Source: Saccharothrix carnea
GTDB lineage: Bacteria > Actinomycetota > Actinomycetes > Mycobacteriales > Pseudonocardiaceae
DNA: 64,000 nucleotides
Reading direction: 5' to 3'
Assembly: GCF_003014735.1 (NCBI RefSeq)
Contig: NZ_PYAX01000002.1
Span: 558,001-622,000, forward strand
The first letter of the stretch is position 1; the number at the start of each line of letters is the position of its first letter. The notes under the pieces were generated by a model, which had not been told where the DNA came from, ran no database searches, and saw only the letters and a program-made list of their open reading frames with translations. This document shows positions 43,346 to 54,732 of this stretch, one piece after another. The translations under genes and the position numbers were made by a program.

Positions 43346-44649
43346 GGCGCACCCTGCTGGTGACCTGCTTCGCGGCCTTCGTCACGGCGCTGGACAACAG
43401 CGTGCTGATGGTGGCCCTGCCGACCATCGGCCGCGACCTCGGCCTGTCCACGAACGACCTGCAGTGGGCCGTGGTCGCCTACATGCTGGCGTTCGCGAGC
43501 CTCATGGTGGCGGCGGGCGCGGTGGGTGACCGGTTCGGGCACCGGCGGGTGCTGCTGGTCGGGCTGCTCGCGTTCGCTGCCGCGTCCCTGGGCTGCGGCA
43601 CGTCGGAGTCCGGCTGGGAGCTGGCGCTGTGGCGCGCGGCCCAGGGCGCCACCGCGGCGGCGATCGTGCCGACCGGGCTGGCCGTGCTGCGGACCGACCT
43701 CGACGAGGCGCGGCGCCGGACGGGCATCGCGGCGTGGACGGGCGCGCTGGCCGTGGCGCTGGCGGTCGGGCCCGCGCTGGGCGGCCTGCTCAGCGAGGCG
43801 GCGCACTGGCGGTGGATCTTCCTGGGCAACGTCCCGCTGTGCGTGGCGGCGGCCGTCCTCGCGCACCAGGTCCTGCCACGACCGCGGATCACGCGACCGA
43901 CGCCGTTGCCGATCCGCTCGACGGCGGTGTTGACGGCGGCCGTCTTCACCGTCACGGCGACCGTGCTGAGCATCGGCGACGAAGGCCTGGTCGCGGCACT
44001 GGCCGCGTTGTCGGGCGCGACGTGCCTGCTGTTCGTGTCCGTGGAGCGGTCGGCCGCGCGCCCGTTGTTCCCCAGAGCACTGGCACGGCCGGTGTTCGTC
44101 GGCGGCACGGTCGCGCAGGCGTTGTGGGGTGCGGGCGTCAGTGGCGTGCTGTTCGTGCTGCCGCTGCACCTGCACCGCGCCGAGGGCTTCACCCCGCTGG
44201 CGACCGGCCTGTTCTTCGTGCCCGCCGCGCTCGCCGTGATCGCGGGCGCACCGCTCGTGCCCGCCCTCGTCGTCCGGCTGGGTCCGTGGCGCACGGCGGC
44301 CTATGGGCTCGGCGCCGTGACGGCGGGACTGGTCGCGACGCCGTTCGCCCACCCTCCGGCGCTGCTCGCCTGCCTGGTGGTGATCGGTTTCGGCTCGGCG
44401 TTGACCACCCCGCTGACCACGGTCGCGCTGGACGCCACCTCACCGCGGTCCGCCGGGATCGCGTCGGCGACCGTCACCGCGAGCCGTGAGCTGGCGGGTG
44501 CGCTCGGCGTCGCGGTGGTCGGCCTGGCGTTCACCGCGGCGGGCCACTCGGCCGCGCTCGTGCTCGCCACCGGCGTCGTGGCGGTGGCACTGGGCATCAC
44601 CATCGCCCTGCACAAAGCCGTAGGCAGCCGTTCCCACCACGTCCCGTAG
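43342..44649 (+). CDS. MFS exporter, DHA2/QacA-like
   Basis: Protein of 435 residues with about twelve to fourteen helices. The MFS motif A (GAVGDRFGHRRVLLVG) and the N-terminal FVTALDNSVLMVALPTIGRDLGLS, typical of the DHA2 drug-proton antiporters, are present; full-length DHA2 members are usually about 470-500, so this one is short. The GTG start overlaps the esterase stop. It probably exports the product or intermediate of the PKS/FAAL locus. Confidence 0.87.
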   Translation: MRRTLLVTCFAAFVTALDNSVLMVALPTIGRDLGLSTNDLQWAVVAYMLAFASLMVAAGAVGDRFGHRRVLLVGLLAFAAASLGCGTSESGWELALWRAAQGATAAAIVPTGLAVLRTDLDEARRRTGIAAWTGALAVALAVGPALGGLLSEAAHWRWIFLGNVPLCVAAAVLAHQVLPRPRITRPTPLPIRSTAVLTAAVFTVTATVLSIGDEGLVAALAALSGATCLLFVSVERSAARPLFPRALARPVFVGGTVAQALWGAGVSGVLFVLPLHLHRAEGFTPLATGLFFVPAALAVIAGAPLVPALVVRLGPWRTAAYGLGAVTAGLVATPFAHPPALLACLVVIGFGSALTTPLTTVALDATSPRSAGIASATVTASRELAGALGVAVVGLAFTAAGHSAALVLATGVVAVALGITIALHKAVGSRSHHVP

Positions 44650-44671
44650 TCACAGGTGCGAAGATCGCCAC

Positions 44672-47041
44672 ATGGGGACGACCGCGCTGGTGCTGCCGCT
44701 CGCCGATCCCGCCGCCGACCTGGAGACGGTCGGCGGCAAGGGCGCCTCGCTGGCCAAGCTCGCCGCCGCGGGCCTGCCCGTTCCGGACGGCTTCCACCTG
44801 ACCACGCACGCCTACCGCCGGTTCACCGCGGACCTGGACGCCGAGCTGCGGGACGGCGACGAGGACGCGATCGCCGCCGCCTTCGACCGCCGCGACCTGC
44901 CCGAGGACATCGCCGACGCCCTCCGCGCGGCCCTGCCGGCGGGCCCGGTGGCGGTGCGGTCGTCGGCGACCGCCGAGGACCTGCCGGACCTGTCGTTCGC
45001 CGGCCAGCACGACACCTTCCTCAACGTGTCGGGGGAGGAGGTGCTGACCGCGGTCAAGCGCTGCTGGGCCTCCCTGTGGACAACGCGCGCCGTCGCCTAC
45101 CGCGCCCGGCACGGCATCACCGACGTGGCGATCGCCGTGGTCGTGCAGGAGATGGTGCCCGCCGACGCGGCCGGGGTGCTGTTCACCGCCAACCCGGTCA
45201 CGGGTGCGCGGACGGAGACCGTGGTCAACGCCGCGCCCGGCCTCGGCGAGGCCCTGGTCGGCGGCACGGTCACCCCCGACGAGTACGTGGTCACCGTCGA
45301 CGGCGCGGTACGCCGGTCCGGCGGTTCGCTGCTGTCCGACGCGCGGGTGCGGGAACTGGCCGCGCTCGGCGCGCGCATCCAGGACCTGTACGGCGTGCCG
45401 GTGGACGTCGAGTGGGCCGTGGCCGGCGGCCGGATCGCGGTGCTGCAGGCACGGCCGATCACCGCGCTGGCCGAGGTCTGGAACGACACCCTGCGCGGCG
45501 ACTACCTGTGGACGTGCGCGAACCTGCGTGAAGCCGTGCCGAGCGTGATGACACCCGCGACCTGGTCGTTCGCCCGGGTGCTGGCCCAGCCGCCGATCGG
45601 CGGGCACCCGACGTCGGGCAACATCGGCGGCCGGTTCTACCTCAACCTCAGCGCCGCGCTGGCGGTCGGGCAGGCGCTCGGCCTGGCCCGCGGCGGGTTC
45701 ATGCAGCGGACCGTCGAGCTGTACTTCGGCCGGATCCCGGCGGGCGTGCGCGTGCCACCGCTGCCGATGTCGCGCCTGGCCGTGCTGCGTGCGGCGGTCG
45801 GCGCGGCGCTGCCGTTCCTGCGGCAGAACCGGGAGTTCCGGGCGAAGATCGACGTGCTGCTAGCGTCCGCGCCCGCCCGGGCCGACCGGCTGAAGGCCGC
45901 CTTCCGCGCCGCTTCGACGCCCGCCGACCTGCTCGCGCTGTGGCGCTCCGACGTGCACGACGTGCTGCACGTGGACGCCGAGGTGTTCGACGCCGGCGCC
46001 CGCAACGGCTCGATGTCGTCGGTCAAGCTCCGCCGCCGGCTGGTGAAGCTGGTGGGGGAGGACGACACCACCGCGCTGCTGACCGGCGCGCACGGCGCGG
46101 CGGGGGAGTTGGAGAGCCTCGGCCCGGTGCTCGGCCTGGCCCGGCTCCAGCGCGGCGAGATCACCCGTGAGGCGTACGCCCGGCAGTACGGGCACCGGTT
46201 CGCCGACGAGTTCGAGGTGTCCGCGCCGCGCCCGGCCGAGGACCCGGAGTGGCCACCCGCGGACGACGTCGGCGTCGACCCCGAGGAGCTGCTGGCCAGG
46301 CAGGCCGCCGTGCGCGACGCGGCGTGGGAACGGCTGCGCGCCGCCCACCCCGGCAAGGTCGCGCGCCTGCGCCGCGAGGTGGACAAGCTCGCGGCCCTGG
46401 CCCGTGAGCGGGAACGGGCGCGCTCGGAGTTCGCCCGGACGTTCGCCGTGCTGCGGGACTTCCTCGTGCGGGCCGGTGAGGTCACCGGGCACGGCGACGC
46501 GCTGTTCTTCCTGCCGATCGAGGAGACCTTGCGCGTTCTCGACGGCGACGAGACCCCGTTGGCGTCGGTACCGGCCCGCCGTGCCGCCTACGACCGCTAC
46601 CGCGCGCTGCCGCCGTACCCGACGGTGATCCGGGGCCGGTTCGACCCCGAGGCGTGGGCCGCCGACCCGAACCGCCGGCTGGACGTCTTCGACGCCTCCG
46701 CCGCACCGCCCGGTGACGACGTGTCCGGCTTCCCCGGTGCGGCGGGCGTGGTGGAGGGAGTGGCACGGGTGATCCACGACGTCGCGGACGGTGCGGCCCT
46801 CGAACCGGGCGAGGTCCTGGTGACGACGGTGACGAACATCGGCTGGACCCCGCTGTTCCCGCGCGCCGCCGCCGTGGTGACCGACGTCGGCGCGCCGCTG
46901 TCGCACGCCGCGATCGTCGCCCGCGAGCTCGGCATCCCGGCCGTCGTCGGCTGCGGCAACGCCACCACCCGCATCAAGACCGGCGACCGCGTCCGGGTGG
47001 ACGGCGGGCGTGGCGCGGTGACCGTGCTGACGGCACCGTGA
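44672..47041 (+). CDS. Rifampin phosphotransferase/PEP-synthase-like dikinase
   Basis: Protein of 789 residues. The N-terminal PPDK-type ATP-grasp region has TVGGKGASLAKL, AVRSSATAEDLPDLSFAGQ and VQEMVPADAAGVLFTANP. A long central helical region follows, and the C-terminal swivelling domain has GAPLSHAAIVARELGIPAVVG with the phospho-carrier His745. The architecture equals rifampin phosphotransferase (about 860 residues), which inactivates rifamycins with ATP; uncharacterised relatives phosphorylate other substrates. No rifamycin-associated element is seen upstream. It stands alone after the MFS gene, with a 22-bp gap. Confidence 0.85.
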   Translation: MGTTALVLPLADPAADLETVGGKGASLAKLAAAGLPVPDGFHLTTHAYRRFTADLDAELRDGDEDAIAAAFDRRDLPEDIADALRAALPAGPVAVRSSATAEDLPDLSFAGQHDTFLNVSGEEVLTAVKRCWASLWTTRAVAYRARHGITDVAIAVVVQEMVPADAAGVLFTANPVTGARTETVVNAAPGLGEALVGGTVTPDEYVVTVDGAVRRSGGSLLSDARVRELAALGARIQDLYGVPVDVEWAVAGGRIAVLQARPITALAEVWNDTLRGDYLWTCANLREAVPSVMTPATWSFARVLAQPPIGGHPTSGNIGGRFYLNLSAALAVGQALGLARGGFMQRTVELYFGRIPAGVRVPPLPMSRLAVLRAAVGAALPFLRQNREFRAKIDVLLASAPARADRLKAAFRAASTPADLLALWRSDVHDVLHVDAEVFDAGARNGSMSSVKLRRRLVKLVGEDDTTALLTGAHGAAGELESLGPVLGLARLQRGEITREAYARQYGHRFADEFEVSAPRPAEDPEWPPADDVGVDPEELLARQAAVRDAAWERLRAAHPGKVARLRREVDKLAALARERERARSEFARTFAVLRDFLVRAGEVTGHGDALFFLPIEETLRVLDGDETPLASVPARRAAYDRYRALPPYPTVIRGRFDPEAWAADPNRRLDVFDASAAPPGDDVSGFPGAAGVVEGVARVIHDVADGAALEPGEVLVTTVTNIGWTPLFPRAAAVVTDVGAPLSHAAIVARELGIPAVVGCGNATTRIKTGDRVRVDGGRGAVTVLTAP

Positions 47042-47140
47042 CCGCGCCGGCGTAGCCGGTCGATCAAGCCCTTCGTCCGAGTGGCCGTTGCGGCAAGCGG
47101 CCTATTCCCTTGCGGTGACGGAATCGTTACAGTCGGTTTC

Positions 47141-47154
47141 TGGGAACGCTCCCA
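47141..47154. promoter_or_regulatory. CebR-like operator
   Basis: TGGGAACGCTCCCA, 13 of 14 matches to the CebR/CelR cello-oligosaccharide repressor site TGGGAGCGCTCCCA, 23 bp before the start of a cellulose-binding secreted protein. Context and sequence agree. Confidence 0.8.
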
Positions 47155-47177
47155 GAGACGACAACGAAGGGGTTGTT

Positions 47178-48329
47178 GTGCGAAATCTGCTGGCGGCGGT
47201 GGCCGCTGTGGTGTCGATAGCCGGTTTGGTGGTGATCGGCGGGACCAGCACCGCGGGTGCGGCTCCCGTCTGCGCCGTGGACTACAAGCTCAACCAGTGG
47301 TCCACCGGGTTCACCGCCAACGTGACCGTGACCAACCAGTCCGCTCCGGTCACTTCGTGGAAGCTCACCTGGACGTTCGCCGGTAACCAGTCGATCAGCT
47401 CCGGGTGGAGCGCCGACGTGAAGCAGTCCGGCGCCGTGGTGACGGCGTCCAACATGCCGTGGAACGGGACGCTGGGCACGGGCGCGAGCGCCCAGTTCGG
47501 CTTCCAGGCCACCTACAGCGGCACGAACGCGCCGCCGACCGACTTCGCGTTCAACGGCGTCTCGTGCAGTGGTGACCAGACCACGACCACTACGACGACC
47601 ACCACCACCACCACCACGACGACGACCACGACCGATCAGCCGCCGGTCGGCTGCGGCACGGCGGCGCTGTGCGACGACTTCGAGCAGCAGACCGGGACCA
47701 CCCCGGCCGGCCGCTGGACCGTCGGCGCGGCGAACTGCACCGGTCAGGGCTCGGTCAGCATCGACAACTCGGTCGCGCACAGCGGCTCGAAGTCGGTGCG
47801 GGTCAACGGCGCGTCCGGCTACTGCAACCACATCTTCTTCGGCACGCGGGTCGACGGGTCCTCCGGCGCCGTGCACGGCCGGTTCTACGTCCGCCACACC
47901 ACGGCCCTGCCGATGGCGCACGTGACGTTCATGGCCATGAAGGACGCGGGCGACGCCGGCAAGGACCTGCGCATGGGCGGCCAGAACTCGGCGCTGCAGT
48001 GGAACCGCGAGTCCGACGACGCCACCCTGCCCGAGCAGAGCCCGGCGGGTGTCGCGCAGAGCAAGCCGCTGCCCACCGGCCGGTGGAACTGCGTGCAGTT
48101 CACCGTCGACCCGGCCGGCCGGATCTCGACCTCGCTGAACGGCGAGGTGGTCAACGGCCTGGTGGTCGACGGCGTGTCCACGCCGGACATCGACAGCCAG
48201 TGGCTGCGCAAGACCGGTTGGCGGCCCGCCGTCACCGACCTGCGGCTGGGCTGGGAGAGCTACGGCGACGGCGCGAACACCCTCTGGTACGACGACGTCG
48301 CGGTGGGTTCCTCGCCGATCGCGTGCTGA
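47178..48329 (+). CDS. Secreted CBM2 protein with Cip1-like C-terminal domain
   Basis: Protein of 383 residues. A signal peptide ends near STAGAAP. Residues about 32-133 form a family 2 carbohydrate-binding module (VDYKLNQWSTGFTANVTVTN, GWSADVKQSG, disulphide Cys pair at the ends). A linker of 18 threonines in a row follows, then a beta-jelly-roll of about 210 residues (LCDDFEQQTG through DDVAVGSSPIAC) that I match to the Cip1 protein of cellulolytic fungi and actinomycetes, whose activity is uncertain. The GTG start follows AAGGGG. It is probably induced by cellobiose through the CebR-like box and binds plant cell wall outside the cell. Confidence 0.83.
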   Translation: MRNLLAAVAAVVSIAGLVVIGGTSTAGAAPVCAVDYKLNQWSTGFTANVTVTNQSAPVTSWKLTWTFAGNQSISSGWSADVKQSGAVVTASNMPWNGTLGTGASAQFGFQATYSGTNAPPTDFAFNGVSCSGDQTTTTTTTTTTTTTTTTTTDQPPVGCGTAALCDDFEQQTGTTPAGRWTVGAANCTGQGSVSIDNSVAHSGSKSVRVNGASGYCNHIFFGTRVDGSSGAVHGRFYVRHTTALPMAHVTFMAMKDAGDAGKDLRMGGQNSALQWNRESDDATLPEQSPAGVAQSKPLPTGRWNCVQFTVDPAGRISTSLNGEVVNGLVVDGVSTPDIDSQWLRKTGWRPAVTDLRLGWESYGDGANTLWYDDVAVGSSPIAC

Positions 48330-48345
48330 CGTGTTGAGGTGAGGC

Positions 48346-48380
48346 GGTGGGGAGGCCCTGGGTTGCGGGGCCTCCCCACC
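48346..48380. terminator. Bidirectional hairpin terminator
   Basis: Perfect 13-bp arms GGTGGGGAGGCCC / GGGCCTCCCCACC around a 9-base loop, between the convergent CBM2 and S8 protease genes. Confidence 0.82.
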
Positions 48381-48387
48381 GGTCGGC

Positions 48388-50322
48388 TCAGGCCGCGTTC
48401 ACCGAGACGTCGTCGAGCACGAACGAGGTCTGGTAGGACCAGTCCTCCGTGCCGGTGAAGCTCAGCGTGACGCTCTGGCCCGCGTACGCGCCCAGGCTGA
48501 AGGTGCGCACCGCGTAGCCGGACGGGTTGAGGTTGGTGTAGGTCGCCAGGGTGGTCGAACCCGCCTTGACGGTGAAGGTGTCGAACACCTCCGGCTCGTA
48601 CTCGGCCGTGCTGATCTTCAGCCACAGCGACAGGGTGGTGTTCGCGCAGCCCGCCGGGACGGTGACGGTCTGGGTCAGCGTCTCGGTGTTGGAGTAGCCG
48701 TAACCGCTGATCCACGAGGAGCGGGTGCCGGTGCGCGGCGCGCCCTCACCGGTCCACGCGGCGATGGTGTGGGTGGCGTTGGACCAGCCGGTGGTGCCGC
48801 TCTCGAAGCCGCCGTTGACGACCTTCTCGCCGGGCGCGGCGCAGGAGCCGCCGGGCGGGTTGATCGTCCAGGTGAACGTGGTGCTCCCGGCCTTGCCCAC
48901 GCTGTCGGTCGCGGTGGCGGTCACGCTGTAGGTGCCCGCGGTGGTGGGCGTGCCGGAGATCAGGCCGGTGGACGCCGCGATCGCCAGGCCGGGCGGCAGG
49001 CCGGTGGCCGACCACGTGTACGGCGGCGTGCCGCCCGCGGCCTTGAGCTGCAGGCTCGTGGCGGTGCCGACGCTGCCGGTCTGGTTGCCCGGCGGGGTGA
49101 CCGATGGGCTGCCGGGGCCGCCCGGGTCGCCGGTGTTGACGAACAGCAGCCGGTTCGGCGAGCCGGTGCCCGGACCGGTGATCTTGTTCGGGGTGGAGTT
49201 GGCGACCATCGCGTCGGCGACCTGCGCGGGCGTCAACGACGGCGTGGCGCCGAGCAGGACCGCCGCACCGCCGGCGACGTGCGGCGCCGCCATGGACGTG
49301 CCGCTGATGGTGTTGGTGGCGGTGTCGTTGGTCATCCACGCCGAGGTGATGTTCTGGCCCGGCGCGAAGATGTCCGTGCACGTGCCGAAGTTGGAGAACG
49401 AGGCGCGGGCGTCGGTGTTGGTCGACGCGTTGACCGTGATCGCCTCGGCGACCCGGGCGGGGGTGAAGTTGCACGCGTTGGCGTTGGAGTTGCCCGACGC
49501 GATCGCGTAGGTCACGCCATCGGCGATCGAGTTGCGGACCGCGGTCTCGCCGGTCGGGTCGCTGCCCTGGCCCCCGAGGCTCATGTTCGCCACGGCCGGG
49601 CCGGAGGTGTGGTGGCCGGTGACCCAGTCGATGCCCGCGGCGACACCGGCGAACGAGCCGGAGCCGGCGCAGTTGAGGACCTTGACCGCGATCAGCCGGA
49701 CGCCCTTGGCCACGCCGTGGGCCGTGCCACCGACCGTGCCGGCGACGTGCGTGCCGTGGCCGTTGCAGTCGGTGTTGTTGGTGTCGACGGTGTTGGTGCC
49801 CCAGGTGGCCCGGCCGCCGAAGTCGGAGTGCGTGGTCCGGATGCCGGTGTCGATGATGTAGGCGGTGACGCCGGTGCCGTCGTTGGGGTAGGTGTAGGAC
49901 GAGTCCAGCGGCAGGTCGCGCTGGTCGATCCGGTCCAGGCCCCACGACGGCGGGTTCGGCTGGGTCGCGGTCGCCCTGACCTCGCCGTTCTGCTGGACGT
50001 AGGCCACGCCGGGCTCGGCGGCCAGGCGGCGCGCGGCCCGTTCGGACAGCGTGCCCGCGAAGCCCTTGAAGGCGTGGCGGTAGGTGAAGTCGACCTTGGC
50101 GTCGTACTTGGCGCTGAGGTCGGCGGTGAGCACGTCGACGCTCTGGGTGGACAGCTCGTTGTAGACGACGATGTAGCTGTCCTTGATGGCGGTCGGGTTG
50201 GTCGTGCCGAGGATGTCGGCCTCGGCCGCGGCGGGTGTGGTCCCGGCGGCCAGTGCGGTGGCGGTGATGGCCGCCGTGGCTAACGCGAGCAGGGCTCGTC
50301 TGGATCCGCGAACGTCTCCCAT
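48388..50322 (-). CDS. Secreted S8 serine protease with Ig-like and C-terminal jelly-roll domains
   Basis: Protein of 644 residues. Signal peptide to about 34, I9 propeptide (about 46-117), S8 catalytic domain with Asp158 (YIIDTG), His192 (GHGTHVAG) and Ser343 ([11 protein letters not shown]), then a putative Ig/cadherin-like He_PIG domain (about 408-489, [18 protein letters not shown]) and a C-terminal beta-sandwich (about 495-644, [13 protein letters not shown] to [11 protein letters not shown]) of the carbohydrate-binding/P-domain type. It is an extracellular endopeptidase with substrate-binding modules. ATG at 50322 starts the signal peptide. It is close to the smaller protease at 33103. 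Confidence 0.94.
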   Translation of the reverse strand: MGDVRGSRRALLALATAAITATALAAGTTPAAAEADILGTTNPTAIKDSYIVVYNELSTQSVDVLTADLSAKYDAKVDFTYRHAFKGFAGTLSERAARRLAAEPGVAYVQQNGEVRATATQPNPPSWGLDRIDQRDLPLDSSYTYPNDGTGVTAYIIDTGIRTTHSDFGGRATWGTNTVDTNNTDCNGHGTHVAGTVGGTAHGVAKGVRLIAVKVLNCAGSGSFAGVAAGIDWVTGHHTSGPAVANMSLGGQGSDPTGETAVRNSIADGVTYAIASGNSNANACNFTPARVAEAITVNASTNTDARASFSNFGTCTDIFAPGQNITSAWMTNDTATNTISGTSMAAPHVAGGAAVLLGATPSLTPAQVADAMVANSTPNKITGPGTGSPNRLLFVNTGDPGGPGSPSVTPPGNQTGSVGTATSLQLKAAGGTPPYTWSATGLPPGLAIAASTGLISGTPTTAGTYSVTATATDSVGKAGSTTFTWTINPPGGSCAAPGEKVVNGGFESGTTGWSNATHTIAAWTGEGAPRTGTRSSWISGYGYSNTETLTQTVTVPAGCANTTLSLWLKISTAEYEPEVFDTFTVKAGSTTLATYTNLNPSGYAVRTFSLGAYAGQSVTLSFTGTEDWSYQTSFVLDDVSVNAA

Positions 50323-50565
50323 TGCAGGGTTCTCCCTCGTGCAGGGGTTCCGGCAGACCCAGTGGTGACGCGGGCCGGCCGGGGAGCGGAGGTTCTGCGA
50401 TCACGTTCGCGCGGACGTGATCGGCAACGTTAGAGGACCGCCTGTGGTCGGACAATCGGCCGGCAGTGGGAACGACCTGCGGTGTTCCGAACGGCCGGTC
50501 CCACCGGGGCGTACCGGCGCAAGATCACTCGATCGAATTAATAACTTCAGTGTGGACTGAAAGAG
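50323..50565. promoter_or_regulatory. Leader and candidate operator of the S8 protease gene
   Basis: Apart from the terminator at its right, this 306-bp gap holds no gene. CGATCACGT / ACGTGATCG (9-bp arms, 8-base spacer, 50398-50423) is a strong inverted repeat in the protease leader. A minus-strand -10-like TAACGT lies next to it at about 50432-50427. The repeat is placed where a repressor would block transcription. Confidence 0.5.
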
Positions 50566-50603
50566 GTCTTCTCCCAGTGCCACACCTGGCACCGGGAGAA
50601 GAC
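50566..50603 (-). terminator. Hairpin terminator of the UvrA-like gene
   Basis: GTCTTCTCCC-A-GTGCCA / TGGCAC-C-GGGAGAAGAC: a 16-bp stem with one A-C mismatch and a 4-base loop, 25 bp after the stop of the UvrA-like gene. Confidence 0.8.
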
Positions 50604-50628
50604 TTCAGCAGAAAACCGCCGAGGACGG

Positions 50629-52890
<2,262 letters not shown>

Positions 52891-52912
52891 CGCCGGCTTT
52901 CCCCCTGGTTTG

Positions 52913-52957
52913 TTTATGCCGTAAGGTGCTCGCGGAACGGTACTTTACGGTGTAAGG
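52913..52957. promoter_or_regulatory. Paired TetR-type operators
   Basis: Two related boxes in opposite orientation: TTTATGCCGTAAGG (52913-52926) and CTTTACGGTGTAAGG (52943-52957), sharing CTTACGG. They fill the 76-bp gap between the divergent UvrA-like and TetR genes and fit repression of both. Confidence 0.65.
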
Positions 52958-52966
52958 GGTGGGCAA

Positions 52967-53755
52967 GTGGCGGTGTACGCCGGGCAGGGTGACGCGCGTC
53001 GTTCGATGCGGCTGCTGTGGCGTGCACCGGGTGGTGCCGCGGGGCCGGGGCTGTCGGTGGACGTGATCGTGGACGCGGCGGTCGAGGTGGCGGACCGGGA
53101 CGGCATGGCGGCGTTGTCGATGCGCGCGGTGGGCGAGCGGCTGGGGCGTTCGGCGATGGCGTTGTACACGTACGTGCCGAGCAAGGCGGAGCTCTTGGAC
53201 CTGATGTACGACCGGGTGCTGGGTGAGTTGCCCTCGGAGTACCCGGTGGACGACGGGTGGCGGGTGGCGTTGCGGGCGTGGGCGATGGACGCGCGGGAGT
53301 TCTTCCTGGCGCACCCGTGGGTGTTGCAGGTGTCGCAGGCGCGGCCGGTGTTGGGGCCGAACGAGTTCGCGATGCTGGAGGTGTTGTTGCGGATCCTGCG
53401 GCAGACGGGGCTGGGGTCGTCGGTGCTGCGGGGTGTGGTGGGTGCGGTGGTGCAGTTCGTGCGCGGTGCGGCGGGGATGATCGCGGAGACGCGGCGGGCG
53501 GCGCGGGAGACGGGGATGACGGACGAGGAGTGGTGGTTCTCGCGGTCGGAGGTGTTCGAGGAGGTGGCGCCGGATTTCGCGGAGCGGTTCCCGTTGTCGG
53601 CGGCGCTGGGGGAGGAGGAGCCGCCGCCGGTGGAGGGGGACGAGTCCGTGCCGTACCTGGAGCGGGACGCGGTGCTGAACTTCGTGACGGGGTTGGACGT
53701 GTTGTTGGACGGGGTGGAGGCGGCGGTGGCGCGTGCGCGTGTCGCTGGGGGCTGA
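52967..53755 (+). CDS. TetR-family regulator
   Basis: Protein of 262 residues. The N-terminal helix-turn-helix is IVDAAVEVADRDGMAALSMRAVGERLGRSAMALYTYVPSKAELL, and a TetR_C-type ligand domain follows (about 95-255). A basic 25-residue arm precedes the fold. The GTG at 52967 is 10 bp from the operator boxes; GTG two codons later is possible. Divergence from the UvrA-like gene suggests it senses the drug that the ABC protein protects against. Confidence 0.88.
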   Translation: MAVYAGQGDARRSMRLLWRAPGGAAGPGLSVDVIVDAAVEVADRDGMAALSMRAVGERLGRSAMALYTYVPSKAELLDLMYDRVLGELPSEYPVDDGWRVALRAWAMDAREFFLAHPWVLQVSQARPVLGPNEFAMLEVLLRILRQTGLGSSVLRGVVGAVVQFVRGAAGMIAETRRAARETGMTDEEWWFSRSEVFEEVAPDFAERFPLSAALGEEEPPPVEGDESVPYLERDAVLNFVTGLDVLLDGVEAAVARARVAGG

Positions 53756-53897
53756 GGTCGGGTGGTGGTGGGATACGGTGTGCGCGTTGGCGCGGACGAG
53801 GGAGGTGGGACCCATTTCTGCTGGTGTGCATCGGGTCGCCCCCGGCCGCGTCGTGGCGGTGTGAGGGGCGCCCGCGGGTTTCTCGCGAGAGGCGTTC

Positions 53898-54662
53898 GTG
53901 GTGTTGGTGGTCGATGTCGTCGCGCGGTTGCGTGCGGCTGGGTGTGTGTTCGCGGAGGACGAGGCGCGGTTGTTGGTGGCCGCCGCGCGTGGTCCGGCCG
54001 AGCTGGCGTCGTTGACGGCGCGGCGGGTGGCCGGGGTGCCGTTGGAGCACGTGGTGGGGTGGGCGGAGTTCTGCGGGTTGCGGGTGGTGGTGGAGCCGGG
54101 TGTGTTCGTGCCGCGTCGGCGTACCGAGTTCCTGGTGGCGGTGGCGGCGGGTGGGGCGCGGCCGGGTGCGGTGGTGGTGGACCTGTGCTGTGGTTCGGGG
54201 GCCGTGGGTGCGGCGGTCGCCGATCGGGTGCCGGGGGTGGAGCTGCACGCCGTGGACGTGGACCCGGTGGCGGTGGCTTGCGCGCGTCGCAACGTGGGTG
54301 CGGGCCGGGTGTACGTGGGTGATCTCTACGATCCGCTGCCGGTGTCGTTGGCGGGGCGGGTGGACGTCCTGGTGGCGAACGCGCCGTACGTGCCGACCGG
54401 GGCGATCGGCTTGATGCCGCCGGAGGCGCGCGACCACGAGCCGCGGGTGGCGCTGGACGGCGGGGTGGACGGTCTGGACGTGCAGCGGAGGGTGATCGCG
54501 AGCGCGGCGCGGTGGTTGGCGCCGGGTGGGCGGTTGTTGGTGGAGACGGGGGCGCGGCAGGCGTCGGGGACGGTGGCGGCGTTCGCCCGGGGCGGGTTGC
54601 GCGCGGAGGTCGTGTCGGACGAGGAGCTGTCGGCGACCGTGGTGGTCGGTTCGTTCCCCTGA
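53898..54662 (+). CDS. PrmC/HemK-like N5-glutamine methyltransferase
   Basis: Protein of 254 residues. An N-terminal helical substrate domain (LEHVVGWAEFCGLRVVVEPGVFVPRRRTEFLV) leads into the SAM domain (VVVDLCCGSGAVGAAVA, HAVDVDPVAVACARRN). The catalytic NPPY tetrad appears as NAPY in LVANAPYVPTG, a change shared by a group of actinobacterial paralogues. True PrmC methylates release factors; the substrate of this paralogue is uncertain. GTG at 53898 has GAGAGG upstream. The 142 bp before it show nothing recognisable. Confidence 0.8.
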   Translation: MVLVVDVVARLRAAGCVFAEDEARLLVAAARGPAELASLTARRVAGVPLEHVVGWAEFCGLRVVVEPGVFVPRRRTEFLVAVAAGGARPGAVVVDLCCGSGAVGAAVADRVPGVELHAVDVDPVAVACARRNVGAGRVYVGDLYDPLPVSLAGRVDVLVANAPYVPTGAIGLMPPEARDHEPRVALDGGVDGLDVQRRVIASAARWLAPGGRLLVETGARQASGTVAAFARGGLRAEVVSDEELSATVVVGSFP

Positions 54663-54732
54663 CCTTCGGCACGCCCGCCCGCACGATCGCCGCGCCCGGC
54701 AAGCCCGAGACCCGGGACCGGTCAGCTCGCGA

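Noticed and set aside
44650-44671. A rifamycin-associated element expected before a rifampin phosphotransferase gene
   Set aside because: The short gap holds no such inverted repeat, so rifampin induction is not supported by sequence.
47577-47630. The ACN-repeat tract as a simple-sequence repeat or frameshift hotspot
   Set aside because: It codes for a continuous threonine linker in frame with mixed third bases and intact domains on both sides.
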